A DNA stretch of 64,000 nt from the NCBI RefSeq assembly GCF_010183535.1, contig NC_071333.1, positions 2,604,001-2,668,000 on the forward strand, in the 5' to 3' direction. The translations under genes were made by a program, and so were the position numbers. Of the stretch, positions 56,086-64,000 are shown piece after piece. Position 1 is the first letter of the stretch, and every line of letters begins with the position of its first letter. Under the pieces are notes generated by a model that did not search any database, was not told the DNA's origin, and was given only the letters and a program-made list of their open reading frames with translations. Source of the stretch: Caenorhabditis remanei (lineage: Eukaryota > Nematoda > Chromadorea > Rhabditida > Rhabditidae).

Positions 56086-58545
56086 GAAAAGTGTCATTTT
56101 CTGGTTTTTTTTTCACAAAAATATCAATTTTAAATGACGAAAAATGGAAAAACATGTGAAAATTACAGATTTATGTCAAAAAGCAATATAAAACAGTCAA
56201 AATCGACCAAATTCAGCGAACGCGCCAAAGATGCGCCAGTCTCTCTGCCTACTGCTGAAAAATGTCATTTTCTGGTTTCTTTTTCACAAAAATAAAAATT
56301 TTAAGTGACGAGAAGTGGGAAAACATGTGAAAATTACAGATTTATGTCAAAAAGCAATCTAAAACAGTCAAAATCAACCAAATTTCGCAAACGCGCCAAA
56401 GGTGCCCCAGACTCTCCGCCTACTGCTGAAAAGTGTCATTTTCAGATTTCTTTTTTCCAAAAATATCAATTTTACGTGATCAGAAGTGAAAAAACATGTG
56501 AAAATTACAGATTTATGACAAAAAGCAATCTAAAACAGTCAAAATCGACCAAATTTCGCAAACGCGCCAAAGGTGCGCCAGCCTCTCCGCCTACTGCTGA
56601 AATGTGTCATTTTCAGATTTCTTTTTCACAAAAATATCGATTTTACGTGACTAGAAGTAAAAAAACATGTGAAAATTACAGATTTATGTCAAAAAGCAAT
56701 CTAAAACAGTCAAAATCAACCAAATTTCGCAAACGCGTCAAAGGTGCCACAGCCTTTCCGCCTACTGCTGAAAAGTGTCATTTTCAGATTTCTTTTTTAC
56801 AAAAATATCGATTTTACGTGATCAGAAATGAAAAAACACGTGAAAAGTACAGATTTATGTCAAAAAGCAATCGAAAATAGTCAGACTTGCAAAATATCGG
56901 GCCGGGCCGGGCCGGGCCGGGCCGGTAGAGAAAGTTGCCGGCCCGGCCCGGCCCGGTCGGCCCGGAGTCAAAAAATGAGCACAACTTTTTCACAAAATTT
57001 TTCGACATTTTTTGAAATTTTCGTCAAAAATAGTCAAAAATCCTATGTAAACTTGAGTTTTATCGATGTGTAAAAACATAGTCGAAAATTCGACTTTTTT
57101 GCGAAAAAATCAAAAAATTTTCAAAAAAATTCAAAATTTCAAATTTTTGTACTGTGACCCGGGCCGGGCCGGGCCGGTGAAAATTCTCAAATCGGCCCGG
57201 CCTGGCCCGGCCCGGCCCGGCCCGGCCCGTTGCAAGTATGAAAATAGTCAAAATCGACCAAATTTCGCAAACGCGCCAAAGGTGCGCCAGCCTCTCCGCC
57301 TACTGCTGAAAAATGTTATTTTCAGGTTTCTTTTTTCCAAAAATATCAAATTTACGTGACTAGAAGTTAAAAAACATGAGAAAATTACAGATTTATGTCA
57401 AAAAGCAATCGAAAATAGTCAAAATCGACAAAATTCAACGAACGCGCCAAAGGTGCCCCAGCCTTTCCGCCTACTGCTGAAAAATGTCATTTTCAGGTTT
57501 CTTTTTTCCACAAATATCAATTTTACGTGATCAGAAGTAAAAAAACATGTGAAAATTACAGATTTATGACAAAAAGCAATCTAAAACAGTCAAAATCGAC
57601 CAAATTTCGCAAACGCGCCAAAGGTGCGCCAGCCTCTCCGCCTACTGCTGAAATGTGTCATTTTCAGATTTCTTTTTCACAAAAACATCGATTTTACGTG
57701 ACTAGAAGTAAAAAAACATGTGAAATTACAGATTTATGTCAAAAAGCAATCTAAAACAGTCGAAATCAACCAAATTTCGCAAACGCGCCAAAGGTGCCCC
57801 AGCCTCTCCGCCTACTGCTGAAAAGTGTCATTTTCAGATTTCTTTTTTCCAAAAATATCAATTTTACGTGATCAGAAGTGAAAAAACATGTGAAAATTAC
57901 AGATTTATGACAAAAAGCAATCTAAAACAGTCAAAATCGACCAAATTTCGCAAACGCGCCAAAGGTGCGCCAGCCTCTCCGCCTACTGCTGAAAAGTGTC
58001 ATTTTCAGATTTCTTATTTACAAAAATATCGATTTTACGTGATCAGAAATGAAAAAACATGTGAAAAGTACAGATTAATGTCAAAAAGCAATCGAAAATA
58101 GTCAAAATCGACAAAATTCAACGAACGCGCCAAAGGTGCCCCAGCCTTTCCGCCTACTGCTGAAAAATGTCATTTTCAGGTTTCTTTTTTCCACAAATAT
58201 CAATTTTACGTGATCAGAAGTAAAACAACATGTGAAAATTACAGATTTATGACAAAAAGCAATCTAAAACAGTCAAAATCGACCAAATTTCGCAAACGCG
58301 CCAAAGGTGCGCCAGCCTCTCCCCCTACTGCTGAAATGTGTCATTTTCAGATTTCTTTTTCACAAAACTATCGATTTTACGTGACTAGAAGTAAAAAAAC
58401 ATGTGAAAATTACAGATTTTAGTCAAAAAGCAATCGAAAATAGTCAAAATGGACAAAATTCACCGAACGCGCCAAAGGTGCCCCAGCCTCTTTGCCTAAT
58501 GCTGAAAAGTGTCATTTTCAGATTTCTTTTTTACAAAAACCTTGA
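56086..58545 (+). repeat. 171-bp satellite, array 2
   Basis: About 12 monomers on the plus strand, most similar to the array 1 variants (GCGCCAAAGGTGCGCCAGCC), interrupted by the GGGCC foldback. One end carries the same edge sequence as array 1. Confidence 0.95.
56884..57238. mobile_element. GGGCC-rich foldback inside the satellite
   Basis: Ends ACTTGCAAAATATCGGGCCG and ..GGCCCGTTGCAAGT. Satellite sequence AAAATAGTCA is repeated on both sides, consistent with an 8-10 bp duplication. Each arm carries runs of four to six GGGCC or GGCCC units around an AT-rich centre. A fragment of the same family is at 14040. Confidence 0.8.
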
Positions 58546-58564
58546 TTTCACTGGATAGATGTAC

Positions 58565-58760
58565 ACATGAGCTACAACTTTGCAGTACAAAGTTTTTTTG
58601 CAGTACAAAGTTTGCGGTCAGCACCGCGACCTACTTCGTTAAAGTTTTGTTTTCAATGTAGGTATTGAATCAGGAAACATGCCCTCATTTTTTGTACACA
58701 TACGTAACTTTGTATTGGCTACTTGATGGTAATAGTCGCTATATCGGCATACACAAAATT
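58565..58760 (+). repeat. Satellite edge sequence, copy 2
   Basis: GCGGTCAGCACCGCGACCTA, ACTTCGTTAAAGTTTTG and GGTAATAGTCGCTATATCGG; inverted counterpart of 14690-14867. It joins directly to the kinase intron sequence at about 58761. Confidence 0.8.
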
Positions 58761-58829
58761 TTAAAAAATAGTTAAGCATTTTCCTTCACAAATAACAAAA
58801 ATGCATTTCTAATAATTTCAATTTTCTAG

Positions 58830-60103
58830 GAACGCTGATGACGTCAATAAAGAGATCAGTAAGGACAAAACGATTCAACTTCATGTCGGGATGAAAATTG
58901 GCGAAGGATCGTTTTCGGCGACGTTTCTGGCGACCACTGCTCCCGATCAAAGTCTTGATTTTAGCGAAGTAGCGAAAGTGGGATTTAAGAAAAATCACAT
59001 CAAACACGCCACGGAACTCAAAATTCTACGTCAACTCGATGGAAAGATGTACTTCCCGAACTTTGTCTATGGGGGTGAATCTGGGAAATACACATTCCTC
59101 GGTAATTATATAATTTTTAAGGTTTGATATATTTTTCTATTTTTTAGTGACCGAAGATGCGGGAGAAGATTTGGAAAAAGTGGTTAAGAGAAATCGGGAC
59201 CCCCTTACAAACAAGAATGTGGTCAGATTGTCTCATATTGTGCATACCGCCGTCGATTACCTCCATCGCAAAGGATATGTCCATCGAGACATTCAGGCCT
59301 CGAATGTTCTTCTCCAGTTGAGAAACAGAGTAAGTGTTTTTAAGCCCATCATTTTTATCACAACAGCGTCCCACTGCAAACGAGATAGTCTCCTTACGAC
59401 GATACAAAATCCCACTGCTTTTGATCTATTCTCTGTATTTTTTAATCATATTTTGTTAATTATTAAGAAAAATTTTGAAAATAGATCAAAAACTCTAAAA
59501 ATTTGGTTCGGCGCAAGAAAAAACTGAGCATCTGTCGCCAATACTCTCTCGTTTGCGGTTGGTCGCAGTTGTAAAAAGGGGTGGGCTGCTAATAGAACAA
59601 TTTCATAAAATATAATAATTATTTCAGAGAGTTCGAGTTCGGCTGTGTGATTTCGGAGATTCGACGGAAATCAATCAGCCAGCCAAAAGAAGATCGAGCT
59701 TCATGAGATTGTTCAATCGCCAGGATGTGCCCTCTTATCATCAATCGGAGAACCATTGCCACACAGCGATTCTTTGCTTGAAGCTGTTGGGGAAAATGCC
59801 TGAAATGACGCGTCGTGAATCAATCTTCTACAAATCTCACATCGTTAGTTTTTAGAGAAGATGCTCGAGTATACAATGAAATTTCAGACCCAATTCGAGC
59901 TTCCGGATTTGGTGGGGGAACATATGTGGATCAAGCTGATTTGGTTGAATCTTTCTGCATGCTTCGACGAGAAGACAACCAATTTCTCGTTCATCAACAC
60001 GTTCCTGGACGCTGCAATCCCTGACTTCTCCAAGGAATCGGATTTGGCCTACACGTATGATGGAAAGCTCAAATTGCAGATGTTCTCACTTGACGATTAC
60101 TAA
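58830..60103 (+). CDS. Small kinase paralogue, borderline catalytic residues
   Basis: Exons are 58830-59101, 59148-59329, 59628-59843 and 59888-60103. Exon 1 starts with G after an acceptor, so by homology the ATG would be completed from an upstream exon ending AT (giving 295 aa). That exon is not visible: satellite edge sequence begins 70 bp upstream. A downstream ATG at 58891 gives a start just before the glycine loop. Motifs: IGEGSFSATF (24-33), VAKVGFKK (Lys 50), HRDIQASN (Asp 139, loop Lys replaced by Gln), CDFG (Asp 160). Closest relative is the gene at 28670-31131, including an F1 MITE in the same intron. With its normal promoter displaced, it may be silent or use another start. Confidence 0.8.
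59360..59600. mobile_element. F1 MITE in kinase intron
   Basis: ACAACAGCGTCCCACTGCAA .. GGTCGCAGTTGTAAAAAGGG, at the same intron position as 29175-29445. Confidence 0.8.
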
Positions 60104-60384
60104 AATAAAAAATGCATCATGTACTATCCCTTTTTTCATTTTTTCTTCTAATTTTCCTCTGAATTGTCTCTTTTTTTAAATCGTTCAACGTGCATTCAAA
60201 TATTTCCTTATCATTTCTTTTCCTTTTCATTTTCTTTTCAAATCTACAAATTTATTTTCCATAATCAATTTTAATTTCATTTCAAATATTTTCTTTTATC
60301 AATCAATTCAATATTCGATTCCAACGGTTTGGTCTCGCGCCTCGTCTGTATCATTCAAAATCACGAAATAAATTTGTTTTTTCC

Positions 60385-60728
60385 GAAGATGGTTTTCTCA
60401 ATAGATAATTGGTTTTCAACCAGCTCCGATTTGGTTAATTAGGAGATAATTGGTTTCATCAGGAGACAGATAATTTAATCAGTAGACAATTCTGTTATCA
60501 AGAGAAATTTGGTTTTATCAAGAGATAATTGATTTTGTCTGGTGACAAACAATTTCATCAGGAGAAAACTGGTGTTATCAAGAGGTAGTTGATTTTTTCA
60601 AGAGATGGTTGGTTTTTTCAAAAGACAGTCGTGTCTCTCGAGAGATAATTGGTTCTATCAAAAGAAAATTGATTTTATCAGGAGATCACTGGATACATCA
60701 ATAGATAATTAGTATTATCAGGAGATCA
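60385..60728. repeat. AATTATCTCCTGA minisatellite, array 5
   Basis: Colinear with 48425-48693 but about 90 bp longer. Confidence 0.8.
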
Positions 60729-61100
60729 TTTCATAGATAGAGGTAGGACTGGAACATGACATAAATCTGATGCCCCCAGGACTGTAAACTGTCTGAAAAG
60801 GCTATTTAACAGCCTTAGACTATAGTATCTGCGAAATAGATCAATTTTTATGGAAAAATTTGATTCAAAATGCTGAAAAGCATCAGTCCCGGCAGAGATT
60901 TTAAGAGAGAGAGAGAAAATTATCAATACTAGATATGAATGTGATGCCCCCAGGAGAGCAGAAATTGTCTAAAACGCTGTTTAGCAGCTACGAAATGTCG
61001 TTTCTGCACAAAAAATCAAGGTTTATGGAGAATTTTGTTTGAAAAGCTAGAAAAGGATGTGAAAGGGTAGAACCCAGACTACGTCTGCCCATACTTGAAC
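60729..61100. repeat. Empty insertion sites and ATGCCCCCAGGA repeats
   Basis: 60721-60780 is the uninterrupted form of the segment that carries a solo LTR (after 48698) and a retrotransposon (after 49047) elsewhere in the window. Two diverged units of about 170 bp follow (60770-60910 and 60943-61090). Confidence 0.8.
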
Positions 61101-61104
61101 CTTT

Positions 61105-64000
61105 TGGTCAAAAAGCAATCTAAAACAGTCAAAATCGACTAAATTTCGCAAACGCGCCAATGGTGCGCCAGACTCTCTGCCTACTGCTGAAAAATGTCAT
61201 TTTCAGGTTTCTTTTTCACAAAAAAATCAATTTTACGTGACTAGAAAAGAAAAAACAAGTGAAAATTACATATTTATGTCAAAAAGCAATCTAAAACAGT
61301 CAAAATCGACTAAATTTTGTAAACGCGCCAAAGTTGCGCCAGACTCTCTGCCTACTGCTGACAAATGTCATTTTCAGGTTTCTTTTTCACAAAAATATCA
61401 ATTTTACGTGACTAGAAGTGAAAAAAAATGTGAAAATCACAGATTTTGGTCAAAAAGCAATCTAAAACAGTCAAAATCGACTAAATTTCGCAAACGCGCC
61501 AATGGTGCGCCAGACTCTCTGCCTACTGCTGAAAAATGTCCTTTTCAGGTTTCTTTTTCACAAAAATATTAATTTTACGTGACTAGAAGTGAAAAAACAA
61601 GTGAAAATTACATATTTATGTCAAAAAGCAATCTAAAACAGTCAAAATCGACTAAATTTTGCAAACGCGCCAAAGTTGCGCCAGAATCTCTGCATAGTGC
61701 TGACAAATGTCATTTTCAGGTTTCTTTTTCACAAAAAAGTCAATTTTACGTGACTAGAAGTGAAAAAAAATGTAAAAATCACAGATTTTGGTCAAAAAGC
61801 AATCTAAAACAGTCAAAATCGACTAAATTTCGCAAACGCGCCAATGGTGCGCCAGACTCTCTGCCTACTGCTGAAAAATGTCATTTTCAGGTTTCTTTTT
61901 CACAAAAAAATCAATTTTACGTGACTAGAAGTGAAAAAACAAGTGAAAATTACATATTTATGTCAGAAAGCAATCTAAAACAGTCAAAATCGACTAAATT
62001 TTGCAAACGCGCCAAAGTTGCGCCAGACTCTCTGCCTACTGCTGACAAATGTCATTTTCAGGTTTCTTTTTCACAAAAATATCAATTTTACGTGACTAGA
62101 AGTGAAAAAAAATGTGAAAATCACAGATTTTGGTCAAAAAGCAATCTAAAACAGTCAAAATCGACTAAATTTCGCAAACGCGCCAATGGTGCGCCAGACT
62201 CTCTGCCTACTGCTGAAAAATGTCATTTTCAGGTTTCTTTTTCACAAAAACATTAATTTTACGTGACTAGAAGTGAAAAAACAAGTGAAAATTACATATT
62301 TATGTCAAAAAGCAATCTAAAACAGTCAAAATCGACTAAATTTTGCAAACGCGCCAAAGTTGCGCCAGACTCTCTGCCTTCTGCTGACAAATGTCATTTT
62401 CAGGTTTCTTTTTTACAAAAATATCAATTTTACGTGACTAGAAGTGAAAAACAATTCGAAAATCACAGATTTTGGTCAAAAAGCAATCTAAAACAGTCAA
62501 AATCGACTAAATTTCGCAAACGCGCCAATGGTGCGCCAGACTCTCTGCCTACTGCTGAAAAATGTCATTTTCAGGTTTCTTTTTTACAAAAAGATCAATT
62601 TTACGTGACTAGAAGTGAAAAAACAAGTGAAAATTACAGATTTATGTCAAAAAGCAATCTAAAACAGTCAAAATCGACTAAATTTCGCAAACGCGCCAAT
62701 GGTGCGCCAGACTCTCTGCCTACTGCTGAAAAATGTCATTTTCAGGTTTCTTTTTTACAAAAAAGTCAATTTTACGTGACTAGAAAAGAAAAAACAAGTG
62801 AAAATTACATATTTATGTCAAAAAGCAATCTAAAACAGTCAAAATCGACTAAATTTTGCAAACGCGCCAAAGTTGCGCCAGACTCTCTGCCTAGTGCTGA
62901 CAAATGTCATTTTCAGGTTTCTTTTTCACAAAAAAGTCAATTTTACGTGACTAGAAGTGAAAAAAAATGTAAAAATCACAGATTTTGGTCAAAAAGCAAT
63001 CTAAAACAGTCAAAATCGACTAAATTTCGCAAACGCGCCAATGGTGCGCCAGACTCTCTGCCTACTGCTGAAAAATGTCATTTTCAGGTTTCTTTTTTAC
63101 AAAAAGATCAATTTTACGTGACTAGAAGTGAAAAAAACAAGTGAAAATTACAGATTTATGTCAAAAAGCAATCTAAAACAGTCAAAATCGACTAAATTTT
63201 GCAAACGCGCCAAAGTTGCGCCAGACTCTCTGCCTAGTGCTGACAAATGTCATTTTCAGGTTTCTTTTTCACAAAAAAGTCAATTTTACGTGACTAGAAG
63301 TGAAAAAAAATGTAAAAATCACAGATTTTGGTCAAAAAGCAATCTAAAACAGTCAAAATCGACTAAATTTCGCAAACGCGCCAATGGTGCGCCAGACTCT
63401 CTGCCTACTGCTGAAAAATGTCATTTTCAGGTTTCTTTTTCACAAAAACATTAATTTTACGTGACTAGAAGTGAAAAAACAAGTGAAAATTACATATTTA
63501 TGTCAAAAAGCAATCTAAAACAGTCAAAATCGACTAAATTTTGCAAACGCGCCAAAGTTGCGCCAGACTCTCTGCCTTCTGCTGACAAATGTCATTTTCA
63601 GGTTTCTTTTTCACAAAAATATCAATTTTACGTGACTAGAAGTGAAAAACAATTCGAAAATCACAGATTTTGGTCAAAAAGCAATCTAAAACAGTCAAAA
63701 TCGACTAAATTTCGCAAACGCGCCAATGGTGCGCCAGACTCTCTGCCTACTGCTGAAAAATGTCATTTTCAGGTTTCTTTTTCACAAAAAAGTCAATTTT
63801 ACGTGACTAGAAAAGAAAAAACAAGTGAAAATTACATATTTATGTCAAAAAGCAATCTAAAACAGTCAAAATCGACTAAATTTTGCAAACGCGCCAAAGT
63901 TGCGCCAGTCTCTCTGCCTAGTGCTGACAAATGTCATTTTCAGGTTTCTTTCTCACAAAAAAGTCAATTTTACGTGACTAGAAGTGAAAAAAAAATGTAA
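61105..64000 (+). repeat. 171-bp satellite, array 3, dimeric, open-ended
   Basis: About 17 monomers alternating between type A (CATATTTATGTCAAAAAGC, AACGCGCCAAAGTTGCGCC) and type B (CAGATTTTGGTCAAAAAGC, AACGCGCCAATGGTGCGCC), giving a 342-bp higher-order unit. One A-to-B-like swap occurs near 62630. This subfamily is distinct from arrays 1 and 2. It continues past the window end. Open frames of up to 293 codons reflect the 57-codon period. Confidence 0.95.

Overview
The window looks like a chromosome arm of a Caenorhabditis nematode, C. elegans or a close relative. The evidence is AT-rich non-coding DNA, many 44-50 bp introns with GTAAGT donors and TTTTCAG acceptors, acceptor-like sites just upstream of first exons that would suit SL trans-splicing, and dense foldback elements. 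The species is inferred; nothing here names it.

Host genes are few. Four protein-kinase-like genes can be built exon by exon with every phase consistent: an 8-exon CMGC-like kinase on the minus strand (378-3276, 464 aa) and three related small kinases of about 290 aa (minus strand 28670-31131; plus strand 46082-48046; plus strand 58830-60103). The three small genes share all intron positions. In two of them the AUG is assembled across the first splice junction (AT|G), and the third keeps the matching G. The first gene and two of the small ones share a promoter block about 100 bp upstream of the first acceptor. By catalytic residues, one small gene looks active, one is borderline and one is a pseudokinase. 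A 103-aa, four-exon gene of unknown function lies at 24549-24999. A Pif1/Helitron-type helicase, cut off at its N-terminus but open for 480 codons over six exons, lies at 25282-26949.

Repeats fill the rest. A 171-bp satellite occupies about 14.9-20.4, 22.6-23.1, 56.1-58.5 and 61.1-64.0 kb; the last array is an A-B dimer and runs off the window. A unit of about 6 kb is present three times: 5.8-13.5 kb, 32.8-38.84 kb and, inverted, 38.84-44.45 kb. The last two form an 11.6-kb palindrome.

Several mobile elements can be dated or ordered. A MULE-like element (20441-22647, 183-bp inverted repeats, 9-bp duplication) carries an LTR/gag/protease fragment and sits inside the satellite. A non-LTR retrotransposon (49048-53118, 7-bp duplication) and a solo LTR (48699-49005, 4-bp duplication) both interrupt a segment whose uninterrupted version lies at 60721-60780. 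Other elements are a MULE transposase remnant, an hAT-like foldback in a kinase promoter, foldbacks built of tRNA B-box-like modules, and a GGGCC-rich foldback inside the satellite.

The overall picture is a few fast-diverging kinase genes duplicated and rearranged together with their flanking minisatellites, then hit repeatedly by transposons.
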